DNA from: Bacteroidota bacterium
GTDB lineage: Bacteria > Bacteroidota > Bacteroidia > Cytophagales > Cyclobacteriaceae
Assembly: GCA_023417785.1 (NCBI GenBank)
Contig: JAEZEH010000122.1
Location: 1 to 12,194, forward strand
Length of the DNA: 12,194 nt
Direction of reading: 5' to 3'
A model generated the notes under the pieces. That model ran no database searches. It was given only the letters and a program-made list of their open reading frames with translations, and had not been told where the DNA came from. Below, piece by piece: positions 5,178 through 12,194 of the stretch (positions are counted from its first letter, which is position 1; each line of letters starts with the position of its first letter). The position numbers were made by a program, and so were the translations under genes.

Positions 5178-7529
5178 TTATTCATTCCGAAGGTTGTTGA
5201 CCGGATTCCCAAGTGCGGCCCTCACCAACTGAAACGAAATCACAAGAAGGGTTGTGAGTAACAAACCAGCCCCTGCTATCAGAAAGACATTTCCGTCAAG
5301 GTCAACACGGTACGCATAACTACTCAGGAAATTATCCATCAGGTAGTAGGCGAGGGGGCTGCCGATGATCAATGCAATGATGGTGAGTATTACAAACTCG
5401 GCACTTAACAGCATCAGGAGATCCTGAAGCGTAGCGCCAAGCACTTTCCGGATGCTGATTTCCTTTTTCTTGCGTTCCGTGGAATAAGCTGTCAGGCCAA
5501 GCAGGCCCAGCGATGAGATGAGGATAGCCATACCGGTAAATCCTGACGAGAGGGTGCTGATGACCTCTTCCTGGCGATACATTGTAGTGTATGTCTCATC
5601 CAGAAAGCTGTACTGAAAGGGATACCCGACAGCACTCGCTTTCCATTTGTCTTCTATCGCCGCAATGACTTCCTGAGGGTGCGCCCCGCTAAGCCTTACA
5701 TAGAACCGACCGGTCCACTCAGGCATGCACAGGATCACCACAGGGTCCATGGTTTCGCTGATCGATCTGATGTGGAAATCCTCAACGATCCCGATGATTT
5801 TTCCGGATGTACCCCATTGATCACTGGCTAAACCTACCGGGTTGTCAACGTTCATCAATGATGCCATCTTCTGGTTGATGATTACATTGGTGCTGTCGTT
5901 CAGAACTTCATTGAAAGATCGCCCTTCGACGATGTTTAAACCCATCGTTTCAATGAAGTTGTAGTCCACCACCATTGTGCGCACGTACAATTGCTTACCC
6001 TCGGGCATGCCAGCCCACGAGAAAGAACTGTTCTGGTTCTGGACATTGGTGATGTTCTCATTGGCCATTGAAACCTGGCTTACTCCGGGTATATCACTTA
6101 ATAGATTTTTGAATAGTTGGTGATCTTTCAACCCGGTACCCGGAATGACGAGTACGTTATCTTTTTTAAATCCCAGGTTCTTTGTCTGGATGAAGCTGAT
6201 CTGCTCGCCGATCACCAAAGAGCTTACTATCAGAACGATCGAGATTACGAACTGAAAAACCACGAGTGCCCGACGCAGGCTTATCCCTTGAACCAGGGAA
6301 GTCTGACCGGGTTTTAACACACGCGCCGGATTGATACGCGAGAGGATTAAGGCCGGATACACTCCCGCCAGTAATCCCGTTCCGGAGACGATACCGGCAA
6401 CAGCGCCAATGAACACCGGGTCCGAATAAGTAATGTATAGCTCTTTTGATACAATGTAATTGAAAACGGGAAGCGTAAGTTCGACGATACCTATTGCAAT
6501 GACCATTGCAAGCGCGGATGTCAGGATTGACTCGGCGAGGAATTGAAAGACGATGAGTCTTCGCTGCGCCCCAACTACTTTACGAACCCCGATCTCTTTA
6601 TGTCTTACGCCGGCCCGGGCTGTGGCAAGGTTCATGAAATTGATACACGCAACGATAAGTATAAACACCGCGACCAGGGAGAATATTCGCACGTATTTGA
6701 TCCGGCCGCCGGCGGGCTTGCCGTTTTCATAGTAGGCATTCAGATAGCGTTCGCCAAAAGGCTGGAGAAAGAAGCTGAACCGTGCACTCTCTTCCGCCGT
6801 AAGGTTCAACGTTTTGGCTACCTGCCGATTGATCTTTTCGTTCGTTTCACCAGCATCAAACCCGGGCCGGAATTTCAGATACAGGGGATAGTCACTGTTT
6901 CCCCATTCCTGGGAACGATACTTTTTATGCACATCGAAGTGCGCAAGGTACTCAAAGCGTATGCTCGACGCGTCTGGATTATCCTCCAGCACGGCAGTGA
7001 CTTTCAACTCATTGTCACCGCGAACCGTAAGCGTCTTTCCAATAGCACTTTCGTCGCCGAAAAACTTTCTCGCGAGACTTTCAGTGAGCACAACAGACGA
7101 TGGATCGGGGAGCGGGTTTTCTGCATTGCCCTCAACAACTCTGAAGTTGAATATACTGAAGAAGTCCGGGTCGGTGTATTTTCCGTCGGGCAGATAGCTT
7201 TTCTCCCCGGATTGCACCAGCCTCGCGCCGTCGTTTGCGAGTCGGGCAACAAGTTCTATTTCAGGAATATTGGCTTTGATTTCCCCGGCTAAGGGCCCGG
7301 GCGTTATATCCCAGGTGATCGTTCCCTCCGGGTTGGCAATGTTAATCACGACCTGATAGATCCGGTCGATGTCATGGTGAAACCGATCCTTCCGGAGTTC
7401 GTCCGAAACCCACAGGAAAATAAACAGCGCGCAAACCAGTCCTGTGGCCAGGCCCATTACATTTATAAACGAGAAGAGGCCCTGACGACGGAAGTTCCGG
7501 AGGGCAACCAGGAAGTAATTTTTAAGCAT
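5178..7529 (-). CDS. FtsX/MacB-type ABC transporter permease with two periplasmic core domains
   Basis: The 783-residue product begins MLKNYFLVALRNF, which is typical of these permeases. An in-frame ATG 33 bases earlier would only add an untypical 11-residue tail, and a GGGGG at 7535-7539 sits 5 bases before the chosen ATG. Layout: membrane helix about 20-42, periplasmic core (MacB_PCD-like) about 43-278, three helices within about 280-400, a fifth helix about 420-443, a second periplasmic core about 445-660, and three C-terminal helices about 665-775. Each half carries the FtsX-family cytoplasmic motif, KEIGVRKVVGA and KEISIRKVLGA. These proteins use ATP hydrolysed by a separate partner to drive export or mechanical work in the envelope. 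No ATPase is encoded next to it, which is common for this permease group in Bacteroidota. The substrate cannot be inferred. Confidence 0.92.
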   Translation of the reverse strand: MLKNYFLVALRNFRRQGLFSFINVMGLATGLVCALFIFLWVSDELRKDRFHHDIDRIYQVVINIANPEGTITWDITPGPLAGEIKANIPEIELVARLANDGARLVQSGEKSYLPDGKYTDPDFFSIFNFRVVEGNAENPLPDPSSVVLTESLARKFFGDESAIGKTLTVRGDNELKVTAVLEDNPDASSIRFEYLAHFDVHKKYRSQEWGNSDYPLYLKFRPGFDAGETNEKINRQVAKTLNLTAEESARFSFFLQPFGERYLNAYYENGKPAGGRIKYVRIFSLVAVFILIVACINFMNLATARAGVRHKEIGVRKVVGAQRRLIVFQFLAESILTSALAMVIAIGIVELTLPVFNYIVSKELYITYSDPVFIGAVAGIVSGTGLLAGVYPALILSRINPARVLKPGQTSLVQGISLRRALVVFQFVISIVLIVSSLVIGEQISFIQTKNLGFKKDNVLVIPGTGLKDHQLFKNLLSDIPGVSQVSMANENITNVQNQNSSFSWAGMPEGKQLYVRTMVVDYNFIETMGLNIVEGRSFNEVLNDSTNVIINQKMASLMNVDNPVGLASDQWGTSGKIIGIVEDFHIRSISETMDPVVILCMPEWTGRFYVRLSGAHPQEVIAAIEDKWKASAVGYPFQYSFLDETYTTMYRQEEVISTLSSGFTGMAILISSLGLLGLTAYSTERKKKEISIRKVLGATLQDLLMLLSAEFVILTIIALIIGSPLAYYLMDNFLSSYAYRVDLDGNVFLIAGAGLLLTTLLVISFQLVRAALGNPVNNLRNE

Positions 7530-7713
7530 AGCGTACCCCCAGCAGGTCAATTGGCTTGCCAAAAATATATGGGCAATTTCCCCGGCAACGGGCTCGACTT
7601 ATGCCACAACGCGTCATAACCGGACAAAAACGCCGGCTGGCGGACAATTGGAGATTCGCGCAGGCAGATAGTTTGTCGGATTTCATTTGTATTTTCGGTC
7701 TGAATCAACTCCT
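7530..7713. promoter_or_regulatory. Divergent intergenic region expected to hold two promoters
   Basis: This 184-bp gap separates the permease (minus) from the hydrolase gene (plus), so both promoters should lie here. A TATTTTCG at 7690-7697 is one change from the Bacteroidota -7 element TAnnTTTG, but the nearest upstream TTTG (7672-7675) is only 14 bases away, shorter than the usual 19 or so. I therefore cannot assign a promoter with confidence. Confidence 0.25.
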
Positions 7714-9618
7714 ATGAAGACTTTCTGCACCCTGGTTTTTCTATGCGCTCTTTCATTTTCAGTCGCCGGACAGAAAATAAACGAGGACTCCGTCTTCATG
7801 CGCCAGCATTACGACAAAGTAGAGTATCAGATTCCGATGCGCGACGGTGTGAAGCTTTTCACGCTGGTCTATATCCCCAAAGACAAGTCGAAGTCGTACC
7901 CCATCCTTATGAACAGGACTTGCTACAATGCTTCGACCTACGGCAACTTCAATACGCATGGTCATCCGACCAAATACCTTGTGCGGGATAAGTACATTCT
8001 GGTGTTTCAGGATGTCCGTGGGCGATACATGAGTGAAGGTAAGTTCAACAATATGACGCCGAACATTCCGGGGAATGACCGAAAGAACAAGACAGCAATC
8101 GACGAAAGTTCTGACACGTGGGATACCATCGACTGGATGATCCGTAATATCAAGGGAAACAACGGCCGCGTAGGGATGTTTGGAATCTCGTATCCTGGAT
8201 TCTATACCGCCGCAGCGCTTCCCGATGCACATCCCGCTCTCAAGGCGTCATCGCCACAAGCACCGATAGCAGACTTTTTCTTCGATGACTTTCACCATAA
8301 CGGTGCCTTCCTTCAAAGCTACACAGCAGCCTTTGCCGTTTTCGGATATCAGAAAAAGGAAAAGACCCGCGAACATTGGTATATGCCGGAACTCATGCGT
8401 TTATATGGACAATCCATCCCCGACGGCTATGATTTTCATTTGAAACAAGGACCGCTGAAAAACATCACCGAAAAATATCATCACGACAATTTCTTTTGGC
8501 AGCAGATTGTGGACCACCCCAACTACGACGAGTTCTGGCAAAAGCGGAACATCCTGCCGCACCTGAAAGACGTGAAGCATGCTGTTCTCACCGTCGGCGG
8601 ATGGTTTGATGCCGAGGATTTGTACGGCCCGCTGAACATTTACAAAACCATTGAAAGTTCAAGTCCGGCGGCGGCAAACAGTATTGTAATGGGACCGTGG
8701 GCTCACGGCGACTGGGCGGACGAAGAGGGAAAGAGCATCCATAATCATATTTATTTCGGCGACAGTATTTCGACTTACTTTCAACGTGAGATAGAACGGA
8801 AGTTCTTTGCCTATCACCTAAAGGGCGAAGGCAGTCTTGTGCTTCCGGAAGCCCTCATGTTCGACACCGGCAGGAAGGAGTGGCGCGAATTCGACGCCTG
8901 GCCTCCCCGTAATATTCCCCCCATCCGGCTTTACTTCGGCGTCAACGGTACGCTATCCGTCAATCAACCTGTAGATGAAAAGGCGGCGTTCGCGTATGTG
9001 AGCGACCCGGCCAAACCTGTGCCTTACCGGTCGGAAACCGAAGGCCTGACGTTCACGCCGCGCAAGTTTATGAGCGATGATCAACGCCATGCATCCACCC
9101 GTCCGGATGTTCTTACGTTCCAGACAGAAATCCTTTCTGAAGACATCACCGTTGCCGGAGAGATTATGGCGAAACTGAAAGTAGCAATGACGGGCACCGA
9201 TGCCGACTTCATCGTAAAGCTTATTGACGTTTATCCGAATGATCATCCGAATTATGATCACAATCCCGCCAACGTCCAGATGGGGGGATATCAGCAACTG
9301 GTGCGAGGCGAGGTTTTTCGCGGAAGGTTCCGAAACAGCTTTGAGAAACCCGAACCTTTCAAGTCCGGTGAAGTGACTCCCGTAGACTTCGCGCTTCAGG
9401 ACGTGCTGCATACTTTTAAGAAAGGCCACCGCATGATGATTCAGATTCACAGTACATGGTTCCCGTACATCGATCGCAACCCTCAGAAGTGGGTGGAGAA
9501 CATCTATGAGGCGAACGAAGAAGATTTTATCAAATCAACGATCACCGTGTATGGGAACTCGGTTATCGAAGCTGGTGGTGCGCACAGTATGAAAACACGG
9601 CTCGATCTCAAAAAATAG
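7714..9618 (+). CDS. Secreted CocE/NonD-family hydrolase (X-Pro dipeptidyl-peptidase S15 / acylase type)
   Basis: The 634-residue product starts with a signal peptide (MKTFCTLVFLCALSFSVAG, cleavage near VAGQ). ATG 7714 is chosen over an in-frame TTG at 7687 because the signal peptide begins there. The alpha/beta hydrolase part includes the nucleophile motif GISYPG with Ser159, an acidic GWFDAED motif with Asp299 and GPWAHG with His331. The 32-residue Asp-His spacing equals that I recall for alpha-amino acid ester hydrolases. The DDFHHNGAF segment (Asp191/Asp192) is also typical of that group. From about residue 370 a C-terminal beta-rich (PepX_C jelly-roll) domain follows. The family cleaves esters, beta-lactam side chains, cocaine-like esters or Xaa-Pro peptides, so the substrate is open. 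It begins a row of three secreted hydrolases. Confidence 0.9.
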   Translation: MKTFCTLVFLCALSFSVAGQKINEDSVFMRQHYDKVEYQIPMRDGVKLFTLVYIPKDKSKSYPILMNRTCYNASTYGNFNTHGHPTKYLVRDKYILVFQDVRGRYMSEGKFNNMTPNIPGNDRKNKTAIDESSDTWDTIDWMIRNIKGNNGRVGMFGISYPGFYTAAALPDAHPALKASSPQAPIADFFFDDFHHNGAFLQSYTAAFAVFGYQKKEKTREHWYMPELMRLYGQSIPDGYDFHLKQGPLKNITEKYHHDNFFWQQIVDHPNYDEFWQKRNILPHLKDVKHAVLTVGGWFDAEDLYGPLNIYKTIESSSPAAANSIVMGPWAHGDWADEEGKSIHNHIYFGDSISTYFQREIERKFFAYHLKGEGSLVLPEALMFDTGRKEWREFDAWPPRNIPPIRLYFGVNGTLSVNQPVDEKAAFAYVSDPAKPVPYRSETEGLTFTPRKFMSDDQRHASTRPDVLTFQTEILSEDITVAGEIMAKLKVAMTGTDADFIVKLIDVYPNDHPNYDHNPANVQMGGYQQLVRGEVFRGRFRNSFEKPEPFKSGEVTPVDFALQDVLHTFKKGHRMMIQIHSTWFPYIDRNPQKWVENIYEANEEDFIKSTITVYGNSVIEAGGAHSMKTRLDLKK

Positions 9619-9625
9619 GCATCTT

Positions 9626-9653
9626 ATCACATCATAAGGGTAGAGGATGTGAT
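9626..9653. repeat. Small inverted repeat between hydrolase genes
   Basis: ATCACATC at 9626-9633 and GATGTGAT at 9646-9653 are exact reverse complements around a 12-base loop, just after the stop at 9618 and 42 bases before the next start. Only a short CGTTTCC follows, so a terminator is doubtful. It may be a weak attenuator, an mRNA end-stabilising stem or an operator. Confidence 0.4.
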
Positions 9654-9694
9654 CGTTTCCATCCTAACTTCGGGAACCAATCGGATGCTCTCTT

Positions 9695-11422
9695 ATGAAG
9701 CTGTTTCTATTTGCAGTCGTTTTTTTTTTCGGATGTTTTCCAGCGCTGGCGCAGCCGCAGGAGGAAGAGTCCACGAGTATCGAAATCTTTCTCGATAGCT
9801 TATTTCGCGAATTCAATTCACCCGCGCATCCCGGAATTGCCATTTCGGTTTTAAAGGATGGAAGTGTTTTGGCAAGAAAGGCATACGGCCTGGCGAGTAT
9901 TGAACACAACATTCCTTTCTCGCATAACAGCGTGGTAAGACTTCCGTATTCAGAGGGGCGCGAATTCATCGCCATTGCAGCGGTTCTCATGGAAACTGAA
10001 GGGCTGCTCAAACTCAGTGATAAGGTTCGATCATACTTCCCGCAACTTCCGGGGTGGTCAGAGGGGGTTACCATTCGCGATCTGATCAATCATCGCAGTG
10101 GTTTTGTGGATGAGTGGGCAACCCTGCTGCTCATGTATAATGCAATGTCGAACCGGTTCGATAAGGATCAGTTTCTACAGCTCCTGTACCGTCAGCCCAA
10201 ACCGGAGGTCGTTCCGGGCAAAGGGTACATGTATTCCAACTCTGACTACGGACTATTGCGGCTTATTCTTGAAAAAGCTTCCAACGAAAGTCTGCGGACT
10301 TACGCCAAACGAAAGATCTTCGACCCGCTGGGCATGAAGTCGACGCAATTTCACGATCGATATGAAGTGCCGATCCCGAATTTTGCCGTCAACTATATTC
10401 CTGGGGCGAATGGTGGATATGAGGCGTGGTTGAAAGACAAAACATCGCCCGGTGGAAACTATTACATTGCCACGACGGCAAGTGACCTGGAAAAATGGGC
10501 CGGCGCCCACCGCGATAAAAAATCATTTGTGGCAAAGGCGGTGAACCGGCTTATGGAGGATGTGCAGCTCATGCCAGGCACAGGAAAGAACTACGTTTTC
10601 GGATTCAAGGAGAGGGCGATCGGAAAGCACAAGGTTTGGCTACATCAGGGGGTAAATGAGGCGTGTTACCTTGCTGAAGTGCCCGACGCGGGTCAGGCTG
10701 TGGTCATCCTGGGTAACGGGGGCGGAAACCTGTATCCATTTCACAAGAGTATCCTTCGTTATGTGTTGAATACGTCTGAAGATGTTGCGGCCAACAAAAC
10801 CTTTGAATACGCAGCCAGTAATTATGATCGCAAAACGCTTGAGCAATATGCGGGTCGATATTACAGTGCCGACACCGTTACCTATCAGAGTTTTACGAAA
10901 GACCTTAAGAATCTGACGGAACTCATTATCGTAAACGACTCCCTGAAATGGAAATGGGGGAATGATCTGATTTCATTGAAATACATTCGCCCCGGTGTGT
11001 TCAAAGATAGTGACTACGACATTTATCTTGAGTTTATCGGCGACGAAAAACAGCCCGAGCTCCGTGCCCATATCTATTATAATCACGAAATAGAAAATAT
11101 GGTAAAGGATACACGACCCCCGCGGAAGCCAGCGGTAGAAGACCTTCGGAAATTTGCCGGCGACTACTACAGTGTCCACCTCGACTTCAACTGGCGTATT
11201 GAGTTGAATAAGGAAGGCAAACTGGTTGTGATCAGATCAACTATTCCTGATACGATTCTTGAGCCCGATACAGATGGAAACTTTCTGATGTGGATCGAGC
11301 AATATCGCGGACAACAATTTGATTCCTATGTGAAATTTCATCGTGGCAATGATGGAGAAGTTACTCACCTTACTGTAAGCCATCCGCGCCTGATGGGGCA
11401 CCGCTTCGATAGGGTGAAATGA
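9695..11422 (+). CDS. Secreted beta-lactamase-fold protein with SEGR in place of SxxK
   Basis: The 575-residue product has a signal peptide (to about ALA-Q, Ala19) and a class C beta-lactamase/serine hydrolase domain at about 28-365. The YxN motif is YSN (180-182) and the third motif is HQG (317-319). At the place of the nucleophile motif, just before EFIAIAAVLMETEG, the sequence reads SEGR (86-89): Ser86 is kept, but the Lys that normally activates it is Arg89. The only SxxK-like word, SVLK at 51-54, lies in the first strand before KDG, not at the active site. So the protein may be inactive or use altered chemistry. Two C-terminal lipocalin-like (DUF3471-type) domains follow at about 380-475 (EQYAGRYYS) and 483-575 (RKFAGDYYS). 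It is the second of three secreted hydrolases. The start ATG at 9695 is directly followed by the signal peptide. Confidence 0.88.
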   Translation: MKLFLFAVVFFFGCFPALAQPQEEESTSIEIFLDSLFREFNSPAHPGIAISVLKDGSVLARKAYGLASIEHNIPFSHNSVVRLPYSEGREFIAIAAVLMETEGLLKLSDKVRSYFPQLPGWSEGVTIRDLINHRSGFVDEWATLLLMYNAMSNRFDKDQFLQLLYRQPKPEVVPGKGYMYSNSDYGLLRLILEKASNESLRTYAKRKIFDPLGMKSTQFHDRYEVPIPNFAVNYIPGANGGYEAWLKDKTSPGGNYYIATTASDLEKWAGAHRDKKSFVAKAVNRLMEDVQLMPGTGKNYVFGFKERAIGKHKVWLHQGVNEACYLAEVPDAGQAVVILGNGGGNLYPFHKSILRYVLNTSEDVAANKTFEYAASNYDRKTLEQYAGRYYSADTVTYQSFTKDLKNLTELIIVNDSLKWKWGNDLISLKYIRPGVFKDSDYDIYLEFIGDEKQPELRAHIYYNHEIENMVKDTRPPRKPAVEDLRKFAGDYYSVHLDFNWRIELNKEGKLVVIRSTIPDTILEPDTDGNFLMWIEQYRGQQFDSYVKFHRGNDGEVTHLTVSHPRLMGHRFDRVK

Positions 11423-11490
11423 CCAATTATAATTCTAACTAAAACTGATGTAAGTACATGCAACTATCCGCCGATTATTGTACAAGGAAA

Positions 11491-12194
11491 ATGAGAATTA
11501 TTCTGATTTTCGTGCTGGTTGGAATGACCCTTGTGCCCAGGGTTTATTCCCAGGACAGGCAAGAGGGCAGGTTTGTGTATGTAAAGTTTTCAGCGCCGTC
11601 ACTTACCGGTAACTTAGGCACCGAAAATCCGGTTCGGCGACTGTCGATTTACCTTCCCCCTGGATACGATGAGGGTAAGAAACATTACCCGGTTATCTAT
11701 TTTCTTCATGGTTACGGCGTCAACGATAGCCTGATGGCGCAGTGGTTTGACTTCAAAGAAATTCTTGATAGGGGAATCGCCGAAAAGCGTATCCCTCCGG
11801 TTTTGGTCGTGTTACCCGACAGTGAAAGCCGCTACTTCGGGGCGTTCTATACAAATTCCGTCGTCAGCGGGAATTGGGGTGATTTCATTGCTTACGATGT
11901 TGTGAAGTGGGTCGATAAAAATTATCGCACCATTTCCCGACCCGAAAGCCGTGGTCTCAGTGGCCACTCCATGGGGGGAAACGGTGTGATGCGTATCATC
12001 ATGCAATATCCAAACGTCTTCACCGCCGCCTACGCACTCAGTCCCGGTGCCTTGCATTGGCACAGTGATTTCAATCTCGACAACCCGGCTTTCCGAAGGC
12101 TCAGCGACCTCACCGACGAAAAAGAGATACTCAAGCTTGACGATGATCCTACGATGGATCCGATCCGGTTCTGGACTCCGTTACTGGCTTCACT
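11491..12194 (+). CDS. Secreted esterase D-type alpha/beta hydrolase, 3' truncated by window edge
   Basis: The visible 234 codons start with a signal peptide (MRIILIFVLVGMTLVPRVYSQ). The rest has the esterase D/S-formylglutathione hydrolase layout: a strand with LSIYLPPGYDEGKKHYPVIYFLHGYG (His-Gly oxyanion region at about residues 73-75), VVLPDSES, a YDVVKWVDKNYR helix and the nucleophile elbow GHSMGG with Ser160. The catalytic Asp and His should lie beyond the window edge. The family (PF00756-type, putative esterase) hydrolyses acyl, feruloyl or siderophore esters, and no clue to the substrate is visible. An alternative in-frame ATG at 11458 would add 11 residues before the signal peptide and is less likely. 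An AAGGA at 11484-11488 is very close to the chosen ATG. Only 68 bases separate it from the preceding gene, without a terminator, so it may be cotranscribed. Confidence 0.87.
   Translation, partial: MRIILIFVLVGMTLVPRVYSQDRQEGRFVYVKFSAPSLTGNLGTENPVRRLSIYLPPGYDEGKKHYPVIYFLHGYGVNDSLMAQWFDFKEILDRGIAEKRIPPVLVVLPDSESRYFGAFYTNSVVSGNWGDFIAYDVVKWVDKNYRTISRPESRGLSGHSMGGNGVMRIIMQYPNVFTAAYALSPGALHWHSDFNLDNPAFRRLSDLTDEKEILKLDDDPTMDPIRFWTPLLAS

Noticed and set aside
7672..7697. TTTG...TATTTTCG as a Bacteroidota promoter for the CocE-type gene
   Set aside because: The spacing of 14 bases is too short and the -7 element has a mismatch, so I do not call it a promoter.
9845..9856. SVLK (residues 51-54 of the beta-lactamase-fold protein) as the catalytic SxxK
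   Set aside because: It lies in the first strand just before KDG and far before the EF-AIA helix that normally follows the catalytic motif, so it is a chance match.

Overview
The window looks like a chromosomal segment of a Bacteroidota bacterium, probably a Cytophagales-type gliding or soil lineage. This rests on inference from gene content: a Bat-type von Willebrand A/TPR gene cluster, a large orphan FtsX/MacB-type permease of the kind that is abundant in this phylum, many secreted enzymes with signal peptides ending near Ala-Gln, and AT-rich start regions with weak or absent Shine-Dalgarno sequences. No rRNA, tRNA, CRISPR array, phage gene or transposase was seen.

Layout. Positions 1-1045 hold no convincing gene. 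They contain three copies of an unrecognised interspersed repeat (two direct, one divergent and inverted) and a 28-bp tandem repeat. Positions 1046-1969 (+) encode a lipoprotein metzincin-like zinc protease, followed by a strong hairpin that probably ends transcription from both sides. Positions 4408-2080 (-) form a tightly coupled three-gene operon: a membrane-anchored von Willebrand A protein with an intact MIDAS, a membrane-anchored TPR protein, and a BatC-like secreted protein with a very long Lys/Glu/Gln stretch. Both junctions are 4-bp ATGA overlaps. Positions 4582-5085 (+) encode a small protein resembling the DUF7832 family, followed by a second probable bidirectional terminator. Positions 7529-5178 (-) encode an eight-helix ABC-type permease with no ATPase gene beside it.

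Positions 7714-12194 (+) carry three consecutive secreted hydrolases: a CocE/X-Pro dipeptidyl-peptidase-type esterase or acylase (Ser159/Asp299/His331), a beta-lactamase-fold protein with two C-terminal lipocalin-like domains, and an esterase D-type alpha/beta hydrolase cut off by the window edge. In the middle one the usual SxxK catalytic motif reads SEGR, although its YSN and HQG motifs are intact. The trio may process exported or environmental esters, amides or peptides.

Nothing here can be claimed as a new system on sequence alone. The observations most worth checking are the SxxK-to-SxxR change, the reduced Bat cluster without MoxR, DUF58, a second VWA protein or BatD next to it, and the alternating-orientation repeat.
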